64,000 nt of DNA from Betaproteobacteria bacterium. GTDB taxonomy: Bacteria; Bdellovibrionota_B; Oligoflexia; Silvanigrellales; Silvanigrellaceae. Positions 38,611 to 47,646 of the stretch are shown piece by piece (position 1 is the first letter of the stretch; each line of letters begins with the position of its first letter). The notes beneath the pieces are model-generated. The model did not search any database and was not told the origin of the DNA. It worked only from the letters and a program-made list of their open reading frames with translations. The stretch spans positions 124,001 through 188,000 of the forward strand of contig VGHE01000005.1 in the NCBI GenBank assembly GCA_016868315.1, read 5' to 3'. The translations under genes were made by a program, and so were the position numbers.

Positions 38611-39735
38611 TCAGAACTGGTATGTGGCTTGAATCTCGAACTTTCCGCGCACAAGCGGAGCGGATGGAATCTTAGGGTTTTCCCCGTTGGCAGGAACCTT
38701 GGATTCAATTTTGGCTCGACTCGAGCCGACCTCGAGACCCAGACCTCCGAGCAAACCGTACCGACCTGCCTTTTCTTCGGGCGAAACGTAAGATGCCAGC
38801 GCCATGACCTGCAACGCAAAACGCTTTTCGACCCAGCTGTACTGGGTCTCTTGGGCGTCTTTGATGATGAGGTCAGCATGCTCATAAGCAGGAGTCAGGC
38901 GAAGATAGCCGCGCAGAGGCGCCTCGATCTCTAAGTCAGAAGGTTTCCAATTGATGATTTCCAAATCAGCCGGGAGAAGAAGCCTGAGGGAGGGATGCGC
39001 GCGAGAAAAGTCTGCGAATTCACTGATGACAGAACGAACGCGTTTTGTGTCGTTGCGGTCGAAGGGCTTGTCAGCTCCACCATCCGTGGTGATTTGCGCC
39101 GAGTGAATCTCGAAGACCATACCCTGGGTGTAGGCCGGGTAGATAGCCTCTGCATAAGCCGTGCGCAAAGTGAGGCCTGTGCGGCTAATCTTGGCGTCGT
39201 CTGAGTTCTTGTAGCTGTATGAACGAAAACCAAGCCCCGCATTGAATGATGACTGACGCTCCGCACGGCGGAGCAACTGATATGCAGCCCCAAAGTCAAC
39301 GTATGTCCAGGCGCCCGACTCAAGAAAATGCTGCCCCAGGGTGGTGACTCCAAGAGTCCGGAACGCGTCCCCACCCACAGCCAGTCCGCGGGTCAGCCCC
39401 AACATACAAGAAGACACCATTGAGCAAGAAAGCTCGGCTTCTTGGGGTAAAACGGCTGGATGAAGCCTGTTTTCGAGGAGCGAGGACGCAGGAACAGCGC
39501 GCAGAGGACTAGACAGAGTGGAAAGCGATGCGCTTCCCGAAGCTGAGCTTTGTGGCACTGGGGACGATGCTGGCGCAGCAGCTGGTGCAGGAGCTGGCGA
39601 AGCAGTCTGCGCCCACGCAGGACGAATGACTCCTCCCAGCCCAAATCCAACTGTGCCGGAAATAAAAAATACCGAGCTAGCTGCTGCAACGGAATTCACC
39701 AGATTTGCTTTGCGGCGGTTGGTCATCATCCCCAT
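38611..39735 (-). CDS. Exported protein, probably outer-membrane beta-barrel; unknown function
   Basis: 374 residues from the ATG at 39735 (AAGGGAG upstream). The N-terminus has a signal peptide with likely cleavage after AWA (about residue 42), then an Ala/Pro/Ser-rich linker of about 45 residues. The mature part alternates hydrophobic and polar residues and ends with an aromatic strand (KFEIQATYQF), a C-terminal Phe typical of BAM-inserted barrels. No homologous family recognised. It is divergent from the methionine S-methyltransferase gene and reads toward rplK. Confidence 0.6.
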   Translation of the reverse strand: MGMMTNRRKANLVNSVAAASSVFFISGTVGFGLGGVIRPAWAQTASPAPAPAAAPASSPVPQSSASGSASLSTLSSPLRAVPASSLLENRLHPAVLPQEAELSCSMVSSCMLGLTRGLAVGGDAFRTLGVTTLGQHFLESGAWTYVDFGAAYQLLRRAERQSSFNAGLGFRSYSYKNSDDAKISRTGLTLRTAYAEAIYPAYTQGMVFEIHSAQITTDGGADKPFDRNDTKRVRSVISEFADFSRAHPSLRLLLPADLEIINWKPSDLEIEAPLRGYLRLTPAYEHADLIIKDAQETQYSWVEKRFALQVMALASYVSPEEKAGRYGLLGGLGLEVGSSRAKIESKVPANGENPKIPSAPLVRGKFEIQATYQF

Positions 39736-39926
39736 GACGGCTCCCTTTTGAATCAATTTCTTGTGGCCGCCATACTGTGGGCAGGACGTCGATTTTGCAA
39801 CTTCCCTGCCATGTTGTGTATTGAAGACATCTGAAGCACACCACCCCGTGGGCATCGCTTCACCCTCTGGCACTGCGCAACACATCAGCGTGATCGAGCA
39901 CTTTGAGAAAATGGGGAGCGAGCTAC

Positions 39927-42900
39927 ATGACACTCATCAGCCCAGAAGAATTTTTGGAACGTTGTACGGAATCGAGTCAGACAACATACGACCTTCTGAA
40001 AAAGCTACTCGACGAGGCACTCACACCCGAAGGCCGCGCAGAGACTCGACGGTTTCTGACACGCTTACGCAAAGCGTGCGATGAATCCGAGCTGAACGAT
40101 GATGAGTTCCTCGCTCAGCACCACTTCACATTCAATACGCTTGCACTCGATAACGGCAGTGGTGGTGAAAATGCGCTTTGCCTGTTGCAGCTGCCCAGTA
40201 TCTTTACTCCAGAAGACTGGTCTTTCACCTTCTTTGAAGGTTTGGCGCGTTACCCCGCATCAGAATTTCAAGGACGCGTTGTTGCCGAGCTTGGGTGCGG
40301 CAACGGTTGGATTTCGATCGCCCTCGCTGCGAAGGCCTCCCCGCAGAAAATTCTTGGGCTTGATATCAACCCGCGCGCCATCACATGCGCACGTTTGAAC
40401 CTGCTTCTCAATGCACTCGACGACTCCGGCACACCAAAAATCGACCATGAGGGAAAAAGCCTTCTTGATCGCGTCGAATTTCACGTCTCTGACCTGCTGA
40501 GTTACCCAATCGAAAAACGTATTTCTCTCGACCGCGTGATTGGTTGCATTCCACAAGTTCTGAGTCCAGAGCCTCTCGTCGCTGCACAGTTCGTTTCCGA
40601 AGATGCCGACGATAATTTCCTTTATTCTCTGAGCAACTATTGCGAGAAACAAGGGTACGTCGAAGACCAGTTCGGACTTGGTTTAATTGCTCGTGCTCTT
40701 GAGGAGTCCATTGCTATTAGCAAACCTGCAGCGAAAGTGATTCTAAACCTGGGTGGGCGCCCTGGGACGGCAGTCCTTGAAAGATTGCTCTCGCGGCGTG
40801 GATTTTCGGTCAAGAAAATTTGGAGCACGAAGGTCTGGCAAGCTGCAGACACAGACATCTTGCCACTCGTGGAAATTGAAAACATAACACCACACCGCTT
40901 TGAGTTCTTCACAAGCCTGACCAGTGATGAACCAATCTGCGCACGCACAGCGTTGGAATATCAAAAGAGGGGCGGGCAGATTGCTCACAGCTTAAGTGTC
41001 TACGAAGCTCAAATTAAATATCCGTCCGCAGTCCGTTCGATCTTCAAACTCATCGGCCAGACCGGATTCGAAGATTCACGCAACGGCCTGGATCTTGCGT
41101 TCGCAAACGACGAACTTGCCGAAGAGAAAATCAACTTCATTGGTGGCCTTGCCGAATGGCTGCAGCAGAAACCAAATTTGCCCTATTCGGATGCTGAGGG
41201 CGAACCGCAGTTGCGTCGGCAAATTGCACAATTTCTGCGGAGCTACTGGAAAATCCCACTGACGGCTAAGAGTGTGTTCGTCACACCCAACCGTAAGGCT
41301 GCACTCAAAAATCACATCCAAATGTTGCGTCCGAGACTCACGCTGATTCAAAAAGATCTTACCCAACACATTCCCCCTCACTGGCTCAATGCATCGAGCC
41401 GAGGCGCGAACACAACTCCAGGAATCGTGGAGGCTCCCAAACGAGTCGACGAGATCTGCAAGTTGGTTCTTTCTCTTGAGCCGCAGCTGGTTATCTGTTC
41501 GCTGCAGGATTTCGAGGTTCGCACGAGTGATGCTTTTGTCAGGCTGGTGGAGACCTGTACGCGCGTCAATGCGCAGTTGATTGTCGACCTCTCCGACCAC
41601 TTCGAATTGTCGAGCCAGCCTGCACCACACGGAGTGCTCTCTTGGCTCTCCGAACATCCTTTGCCCGGACAGGTCACGTTGCTTTTTGCGCTTGTGCGCA
41701 ACCGCGTTTACAGCGATCTGGAACTGAGTTTCCTCATCACGGAAAATCTCGATTTACTTGAACGCATGACAGCCGCAGCGGAGCTGACTTATAGCCGAAC
41801 TCCGCTTCTGACACAGCGCTATTTCGGAAAGATATTTGCGGATCTTTTGAATTTTCAGCTCACCGACCTGCGCCGTTCCAAGAGCGAGCAGCTGCGCCTT
41901 CCACGCAACCCTGAAGCAACGAAAATGCTCCCCCTCCCGGAAAATATCGTTGAGGCTTTCCAGCACCCCGCAATCGCAGTGCACAGTCTCGAACTCAGCC
42001 CTCAGCATGTCAGATTGGATTATGGTGAAAACTGCCTTGCCTCACCGCTGCAACTCGATAGTGCGATCATGGAAAGTTATCTGCGTCAGAACATTTCGGC
42101 GCATGAATTAAATTGTGAAAAACCCGTGATCGAAATGGTCGAGAAACGTTTTGGACTAAATCATTTTACAGAGAGAAACGTGGTTCTTGGGCTTGGTGTA
42201 GCCCCCCTCTTTTGCGCAGCTCTCGAAATGATTGCGTCGCGGGGCGAGACGATTGCATTGCCCACAGGGGCATATGGTTATTTCCGAGCAGCATGCGATT
42301 ACGTTGGTGTGCCCTGCGCAATGGTTCAAACGAGTGATAAAAATAGGTTCAAAATAACCACGAATGAACTCGATCAGTTCCTCTCCGAGAAACGCTGCCA
42401 GTGGCTTTACTTGAATGGCCCGATTGTTAATCCGACCGGTGTCATATACTCCAATGGAGAAATTCTAGATTTGCTTGACGTCCTCGAGCGGCATAAATGT
42501 GGACTGATCTTCGACACCATCTTTTCAGGCCTCGAATTCAACGGAAAACATACGCATCTTAGCCTCAGCCGCTTCCGCCAGGCACGTTCCGAACAACCGC
42601 CTGCATCCAAAATGATTGTTCTGGGTGGGCTGTCCAAGGAACTCGCTGCAGGGGGGCTACGCTTGGGCTGGGCTGTTACCGAAGACGACGAACTTGCACA
42701 AAACCTGAGAGCTCGCGTCACCGGAACCCCACACGCCACAGTGCGATATGCAGCACGGAAAATTTACTTGGCTCTCAACGACGCGAATCATTCCGTCCAA
42801 AAGGAACTTGAGCAGCAAAAAGCCACACTCCGCAGCAGAGCTGAGAAACTCACCACTGCTCTGACTGAATTGGGCTGGGACGTTATTGAACCAGAAGGGG

Positions 42901-43157
42901 GATTGTTCGTCTGTGCCTCACCTCAAAAGTACCTCGAAGGTTTGGGGCGCGATGTTCCCGAGAGCCAACTCCGCACGGCAGCCGACGATATCGCAACACA
43001 ATTACGCATCCAGACGGGACTGCTGGTTAACAGCGCCACGTGGACGGGGCTGCCGCACCAGTTGCGTTTTGTCATCAGTGTGGAAGAAGAAACCTTGGAG
43101 TCCGGAATTGAGCGACTGAAACAATTCGACTCAAATTGGCAAAACCAAGGTCGATAA
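39927..43157 (+). CDS. Methionine S-methyltransferase, plant-type two-domain enzyme (MMT)
   Basis: 1076 residues from the ATG at 39927 (GGGGAG upstream); the plant enzymes are of nearly the same length. MMT transfers a methyl group from SAM to methionine to make S-methylmethionine. The N-terminal half has PSIFTPEDWSFTFFEGL, the SAM motif ELGCGNG (from about residue 121), LGLDINPRA and GCIPQVL, then SLSNYC and VEDQFGLGLIARA, all nearly identical to plant MMT as I remember it. The C-terminal half is aminotransferase-like, with NPTG (Asn835), IFDTIF (Asp863) and SKELAAGGLRLGW (Lys904, Arg912). Followed after 39 bases by a P-loop kinase gene. A SAM-linked methyl or sulfur storage role is inference. 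Confidence 0.9.
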   Translation: MTLISPEEFLERCTESSQTTYDLLKKLLDEALTPEGRAETRRFLTRLRKACDESELNDDEFLAQHHFTFNTLALDNGSGGENALCLLQLPSIFTPEDWSFTFFEGLARYPASEFQGRVVAELGCGNGWISIALAAKASPQKILGLDINPRAITCARLNLLLNALDDSGTPKIDHEGKSLLDRVEFHVSDLLSYPIEKRISLDRVIGCIPQVLSPEPLVAAQFVSEDADDNFLYSLSNYCEKQGYVEDQFGLGLIARALEESIAISKPAAKVILNLGGRPGTAVLERLLSRRGFSVKKIWSTKVWQAADTDILPLVEIENITPHRFEFFTSLTSDEPICARTALEYQKRGGQIAHSLSVYEAQIKYPSAVRSIFKLIGQTGFEDSRNGLDLAFANDELAEEKINFIGGLAEWLQQKPNLPYSDAEGEPQLRRQIAQFLRSYWKIPLTAKSVFVTPNRKAALKNHIQMLRPRLTLIQKDLTQHIPPHWLNASSRGANTTPGIVEAPKRVDEICKLVLSLEPQLVICSLQDFEVRTSDAFVRLVETCTRVNAQLIVDLSDHFELSSQPAPHGVLSWLSEHPLPGQVTLLFALVRNRVYSDLELSFLITENLDLLERMTAAAELTYSRTPLLTQRYFGKIFADLLNFQLTDLRRSKSEQLRLPRNPEATKMLPLPENIVEAFQHPAIAVHSLELSPQHVRLDYGENCLASPLQLDSAIMESYLRQNISAHELNCEKPVIEMVEKRFGLNHFTERNVVLGLGVAPLFCAALEMIASRGETIALPTGAYGYFRAACDYVGVPCAMVQTSDKNRFKITTNELDQFLSEKRCQWLYLNGPIVNPTGVIYSNGEILDLLDVLERHKCGLIFDTIFSGLEFNGKHTHLSLSRFRQARSEQPPASKMIVLGGLSKELAAGGLRLGWAVTEDDELAQNLRARVTGTPHATVRYAARKIYLALNDANHSVQKELEQQKATLRSRAEKLTTALTELGWDVIEPEGGLFVCASPQKYLEGLGRDVPESQLRTAADDIATQLRIQTGLLVNSATWTGLPHQLRFVISVEEETLESGIERLKQFDSNWQNQGR

Positions 43158-43196
43158 ACTATACTTTCGGCACCCAAAAGAGAGGACTTTGCAGCC

Positions 43197-43862
43197 ATGC
43201 GTATTGCCATTTCGGGCCACAGCGGATGCGGAAACACCACGGCGACCACAAATGTCGGTCAGGCGTTAGGGTTGAAGATAGTGAATTACACTTTCCGCGA
43301 CCTCGCCAGAGAGCTCGAAATGAGCTTCGATGACCTTCACAAGCAGGCTCCAACAAATTTCATTTTTGATTATCTGACCGATCTGAAATGCATCCGCTCA
43401 GCATTGACGGAAAATATCGTGCTCGGCACGCGCCTTGCTGCCTGGCTCATGGATGCCGATCTGAGAATCTGGCTTCACGCGCCTCTCGAAGAAAGAGCGC
43501 GCCGCATCAACAAGCGCGAAACCGAAAAAGCTGCGACCTACGAATCGGTTCTCTACAAAACCCTGAAGCGAGATGAACAAAACCGAAAACGCTACTTGCA
43601 GCTTTATGGTCTAGATATTCACGACCACTCTGACTTCGACATTACCATCAATACCGACAAACTCACGGCAGAGCAGGTTTCGAGCTTGATTGTTGCTGCA
43701 GCGCAGTGGGCTAGCAAAAACCAACTCGAGCGCAAGAACATTCACATCAAGCGCATTCGTGAAATCATCGCCGACAAACTCAAAGTCTCTGAACAGCAAA
43801 TCCTTGACCCGAACCATCCTATCGATGTGAAGGAAATATACGCGCGTCTGAATAAAGTCTAA
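43197..43862 (+). CDS. Cytidylate kinase-like P-loop protein
   Basis: 221 residues. The N-terminal P-loop reads GHSGCGNTT, where the usual Walker-A lysine is Asn. It is followed by NYTFRDLARELEMSFDDL and an RLAAWL / DLRIWLHAPLEERARRI region, as in the cytidylate-kinase-like family (nucleoside monophosphate kinases of the archaeal CMP-kinase branch). A C-terminal extension of about 60 residues is rich in Lys/Ile helices (IKRIREIIADKLKVS). CMP/dCMP phosphorylation is likely from the family but the variant P-loop leaves activity open. It ends with a 4-base convergent overlap on the next minus-strand gene. Confidence 0.7.
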   Translation: MRIAISGHSGCGNTTATTNVGQALGLKIVNYTFRDLARELEMSFDDLHKQAPTNFIFDYLTDLKCIRSALTENIVLGTRLAAWLMDADLRIWLHAPLEERARRINKRETEKAATYESVLYKTLKRDEQNRKRYLQLYGLDIHDHSDFDITINTDKLTAEQVSSLIVAAAQWASKNQLERKNIHIKRIREIIADKLKVSEQQILDPNHPIDVKEIYARLNKV

Positions 43863-44794
43863 AGACGCTCAGACCAGCGCAAGCCAAAGCTAGTCTGCTG
43901 CAACTCAAGATCGACCGCATCGAGGACTTCACCTGTACTGGTGTACTCCGCCGCGATAGCATCTGCGTGTCGGGATTTGCTTTCCCAAGTGAATGACAGC
44001 TGATGCTTGTGGGGAGCATTGCCCCCTTGCGCATCTCGCCACTGCACACTCGAAAAATCAACACTGAATGCAGCGGAAATCATTTGACCGGTGACACTGC
44101 GGTCGGGCTGAAACTTCACCCGGTTCGCTGTTGCTGAGCGACTGACCGGAAAAGCATCGTGCTTGACAGCTGTTTTACCGAAGCCAAGCCACGCGTAGTC
44201 GGCACCAAGACCGAAGGACACAGCAGAATCAGCGACGGTGGTGTCCTGTTGAATCAGCGTACCAGCCCTCAGTGGAACCCCATAAAGAGCAAGCGTACCG
44301 CGAGGATAATGAATACGCTCATAGAGTGCCTCTGCAGAGCCCAACCAACGCAAACGGGTGTTTTCGGCCAAACTGAACTGTTTCTCAAGTCCAGCCTCAA
44401 AAGCAAGATCAAACCAAGAAACAGCTTGGAGGTCGTAACTTCTTCCAGCCGCAGGGAAGATGTTCTTCAACTTGAGCGAGTAAAACGATCGCGTGAACAG
44501 GCTCTCGGAGCTGAAATTGCGGTGCACTCCGAAGCGAAATGCGGTGAAGCGCAAGTTGTTCTCGTAGGAACCAAACCCTGGCGGACTATAAGGGAGCGTA
44601 ACGTGACCCATTCCCACCGCGACAGCAATTTCCGGATGCATGTTTCCATCAGAGGTGCCGTCACGCGGTTCCTCGGTATTAGACGACACCAACTCGAAAT
44701 CTTCTGTGGGCACAATCTCGGCCAAAGCTTTCTGAGGGGTCACAATTTGAACCAGAAGAGCTGCGAGAGCGCATTGAATAAAACCATAATTCAC
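43859..44794 (-). CDS. Exported protein, possible outer-membrane barrel; unknown function
   Basis: 311 residues from the GTG at 44794, which overlaps the upstream stop (GTGA) and gives a clean signal peptide ending in QKALA (about residue 25). An ATG further upstream would place the signal inside the protein. The mature region is rich in aromatic and Gly residues in alternating strands (FGLGADYAWLGFGK, HQLSFTWESKSRH, QQTSFGLRWSERL). A barrel in the outer membrane is inferred; no family recognised. Coupled to the OsmC-CinA gene. Confidence 0.55.
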   Translation of the reverse strand: MNYGFIQCALAALLVQIVTPQKALAEIVPTEDFELVSSNTEEPRDGTSDGNMHPEIAVAVGMGHVTLPYSPPGFGSYENNLRFTAFRFGVHRNFSSESLFTRSFYSLKLKNIFPAAGRSYDLQAVSWFDLAFEAGLEKQFSLAENTRLRWLGSAEALYERIHYPRGTLALYGVPLRAGTLIQQDTTVADSAVSFGLGADYAWLGFGKTAVKHDAFPVSRSATANRVKFQPDRSVTGQMISAAFSVDFSSVQWRDAQGGNAPHKHQLSFTWESKSRHADAIAAEYTSTGEVLDAVDLELQQTSFGLRWSERL

Positions 44795-46701
44795 GATTTG
44801 ACGCTCCCTAAGCTTTCGGCAACACCAACAAGTGTGCACAGCGCAAAGACGCTGGCGCGTTTTTGGATAAGTTCGCGTGGAAGATGTTTACCGAAACGCT
44901 TCTCAGCGCACAAAAGCACATCTGAAGATTGCGGCTGACCAGTGACACGCTCCCAGCCCTGAAGACTCAGAGATTCAAGCAGCGCAGAGCTCTGCAGACG
45001 CCCCCACAATCCTTCACTCAGTGAGACTGCAAAACAGACTGTGCCGACCGGTTTTTCTGCAGTTTCGCCACCAGGACCTGCAATGCCGGTCACCGACAGC
45101 GCCACGGCCGAATCAAAAACACGCCGCGCTCCCAGAGCCATCTCGGCTGCTGTGGCGTTGCTCACAGCACCGTGCTTGCGCAAGGTCTCATTCGAAACAC
45201 CCAACAAAGTGGCTTTGGACTGATTCGAATAGGCGACCACTCCACCCGAAAAGACTGCCGAGATTCCCGGAAAAGCAGTCAGCTCAGCTGCAATCCGACC
45301 ACCCGTGCACGATTCGGCGAGCGCGAGGCGCAGATCCGCTCGAGCGAAATATTCGTGCAGACGCTCGACCAGCGTTTGGGTTCCACGGTACAGCAGGCGC
45401 TGACCAAAAATTGCCTCAATGCGATTCACTTCAGAAGCAACATCGCATTCATCAGCCGCGGCTGTAGCCTCTTCGTTTGGAGCACTCTGTTCTGCTTTAA
45501 AACTATAAGAAACGTATCCAGCATGAGCCTGGTAGGACACATGCAGGTTCGGATACTTTCCGAGAAGGTCATGCTCAACAGCTGACAACTGAGTCTGCAG
45601 CGCTGATTCTCCTATGCCCCACACATGCCAAGGACCCCATTCACGGAACGTACGTTCCGCTGACCTGAGATGCTTTTTAACTTCCTGCAGGAACATCTGT
45701 TCACACTCCCATGGAACACCCGGAAGCGCGAAAAGTGTGCTGCTGTGCTCTGGATAAGATTTGGTAACAAAGAATCCTGCGGCGGTTCCAAAACCATTCG
45801 GTAAAATACCTGCCCCTGAAGGAAGCATCGCCTGCTTGCGGTTGCTCTCCGGAATTTCAGTTCGGCCGAGCAACTGAAATGCTCTCACACAGATATCCCA
45901 TGCCTCTTGAGAGAACTCGAGAGGAACCTTGAGAGTCTCGGCCACGACTTCAGCCGTGAGGTCATCCTGAGTTGGCCCAAGTCCACCCGTCATGAACACA
46001 AACTCGTGCACAGCCGCCAGTTCATTCAAGGTCTTGCCAAGCATCGTGCGATCATCGCCCACCATGCGAACTTCGTTGACCTGAATTCCCAGACGATTGA
46101 GTTCCTTGATAATGAAGCGCCCATTTGTGTCAGCAGTTTTACCCGCAAGAAGCTCATTTCCTGTCAGCAGAACAGCAGCGCGCAGCTGAGATTGGTTTGC
46201 ACGAACTGAAGATGAGTTATCCTTTTCGAGTTCCTCGAGAGCCCGAACAAACTCGACAGAGAGGTCATTCCCATTGAGGAGCAGACGGGGCTCAAACTCA
46301 CAACCGCTGCGCTTGATCATGGCGCTGACACCACAATAACGGGCATAGGAGAGAGCTGCTGCGCGCAAAACCCGATCGGATTCCAGACCCTCTCCGAAAA
46401 ACCTGTAGGTCAAAACACAATGCGAAAACACCCGCGGATGCTCATCGGTCACGGAAAATTCCGTGTCGATCAGAAGCTCCTGCAATGGTTGCCGCATTTT
46501 TTTTAGAATGGAGACAACATCCACGCCGGTGCAACCCGCCACGCCCATGGCGACGAGATCTTTGGGCGAGTGATGACGCTTGGGTACTCCGGGCGTCGAT
46601 GATGCACCCATCAGGGTGCGCAAGCCATCCGCAGAGATTCCCTCGAACTCAAGCTCGTTGGGCGGCTCATTTTTGAGCCATCGTACCGACATTTTAATCA
46701 T
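44791..46701 (-). CDS. Fusion of an OsmC-like domain to CinA
   Basis: 636 residues from the ATG at 46701 (GGAGG six bases upstream). Residues about 1-140 are OsmC/Ohr-like with both redox cysteines: Cys57 in AMGVAGCTGVDV and Cys123 in YARYCGVSAMI, suggesting peroxide reduction. From about 172 the protein is CinA: a molybdopterin-binding-type domain (LLTGNELLAGKTADTNG, TGGLGPTQDD) and a C-terminal nicotinamide-nucleotide amidase domain with catalytic ESCTGG (Ser464), FSGGVVAYSN and VTGIAGPGG. CinA hydrolyses NMN or cleans up pyridine nucleotides. The frame runs through both parts with no stop. I do not recall this fusion as a known architecture. Confidence 0.85.
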   Translation of the reverse strand: MIKMSVRWLKNEPPNELEFEGISADGLRTLMGASSTPGVPKRHHSPKDLVAMGVAGCTGVDVVSILKKMRQPLQELLIDTEFSVTDEHPRVFSHCVLTYRFFGEGLESDRVLRAAALSYARYCGVSAMIKRSGCEFEPRLLLNGNDLSVEFVRALEELEKDNSSSVRANQSQLRAAVLLTGNELLAGKTADTNGRFIIKELNRLGIQVNEVRMVGDDRTMLGKTLNELAAVHEFVFMTGGLGPTQDDLTAEVVAETLKVPLEFSQEAWDICVRAFQLLGRTEIPESNRKQAMLPSGAGILPNGFGTAAGFFVTKSYPEHSSTLFALPGVPWECEQMFLQEVKKHLRSAERTFREWGPWHVWGIGESALQTQLSAVEHDLLGKYPNLHVSYQAHAGYVSYSFKAEQSAPNEEATAAADECDVASEVNRIEAIFGQRLLYRGTQTLVERLHEYFARADLRLALAESCTGGRIAAELTAFPGISAVFSGGVVAYSNQSKATLLGVSNETLRKHGAVSNATAAEMALGARRVFDSAVALSVTGIAGPGGETAEKPVGTVCFAVSLSEGLWGRLQSSALLESLSLQGWERVTGQPQSSDVLLCAEKRFGKHLPRELIQKRASVFALCTLVGVAESLGSVKS

Positions 46702-46773
46702 GACAGTCCTCCGCTTGTGCCCGGGCACGTGTCCAACACTGCTCGGGATTTCCCACAGCGGGTTCCTGCAGAG

Positions 46774-47478
46774 TTAGGATCGGCGGATAGTTTGTCTTAA
46801 ATAGGAGGAGAGTTCCAGAAGCACGGGCTCGAAAGGTGCTTCACCAGAAACAACACGATCGGAGCGTTCCTTGCTTGGCTCAACAAACTGCTCATGCATG
46901 GGAAGGACAGTTTCCCGGTATTGCTGGGTCACTGATTCAGGAGATCTGCCTCTGTCCTTCACATCGCGACGCAGGCGTCTGTGGAACCGGATGTCTTCGG
47001 CGGTCTCAATGAAAATCTTGTGATGAATTTTAGACTCGAGAATTGTGTCTGAAAAAATCAGGATTCCCTCCAGCACGACGATCGGGCGGGGAGAGACGAT
47101 TCTTTGAATCTGGTTACGGGTGTAAGTCTTGAAATCGTACTGCGGAACAGCCACCTGATGCCCCACCGAGAGCAAATCGAGGTGTGTGCACAGGAGTGGA
47201 AACTCGATGGCATCGGGATGATCGAAATTGCAGGTTGTCCGTTCTTCTAAGGGCAAATAACTGAGATCACGGTAGTAGTCATCTTGGCGCAAATAGGCGA
47301 CCTGATCCCGCCCCACCAAATCCAGAAGCTTGTCGCAGAAAGTCGTCTTGCCGCTTCCTGAGCCCCCGGAAACACCGAGGATAAGCGGTGGGACGAAGCT
47401 TTTCTCACGGTTTCCGGTCGCTTCCAGAACCTTCCGTGACAGAGAATGCAGCCGTAAAGCCGACCATCCGAACGTCAT
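46774..47478 (-). CDS. udk: Uridine kinase
   Basis: 234 residues from the ATG at 47478 (GAGG upstream). P-loop GVSGGSGSGKTTF, the uridine-binding DDYYRDL, NFDHPDAIEF, PQYDFKTYTR, and IVVLEGILIF. It salvages uridine/cytidine to UMP/CMP with ATP. The chosen start avoids an upstream extension that overlaps the divergent intergenic region. It lies 72 bases upstream of the OsmC-CinA gene on the same strand. Confidence 0.93.
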   Translation of the reverse strand: MTFGWSALRLHSLSRKVLEATGNREKSFVPPLILGVSGGSGSGKTTFCDKLLDLVGRDQVAYLRQDDYYRDLSYLPLEERTTCNFDHPDAIEFPLLCTHLDLLSVGHQVAVPQYDFKTYTRNQIQRIVSPRPIVVLEGILIFSDTILESKIHHKIFIETAEDIRFHRRLRRDVKDRGRSPESVTQQYRETVLPMHEQFVEPSKERSDRVVSGEAPFEPVLLELSSYLRQTIRRS

Positions 47479-47534
47479 ACTTATTCCTCGTGTAGGTTGG
47501 CGCGCTTCTACCGGGCTCCCCAGGATTTGGCAAG

Positions 47535-47562
47535 TTGCAAAAAAAGGACAGAGCACTAGACT
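47535..47562 (+). promoter_or_regulatory. Possible promoter of the propionyl-CoA operon
   Basis: TTGCAA (47535-47540) and TAGACT (47557-47562) are 16 bases apart, about 85 bases before the first start codon, in the 168-base divergent gap between udk and the mutase subunit. The match to consensus is moderate. Confidence 0.3.
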
Positions 47563-47646
47563 GCGTCCCAGCAAGAAAAAACCAAGCGTCTTGGCGCTCT
47601 GAGGCCACAAATTTACCTCGGACAGCCGAGACACCGGAGCAGACCC

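Noticed and set aside
39736-39926. SAM riboswitch upstream of the methionine S-methyltransferase
   Set aside because: I found no recognisable SAM aptamer pairing; only a weak promoter-like TTGCAA/TGTATT pair (39795-39822).
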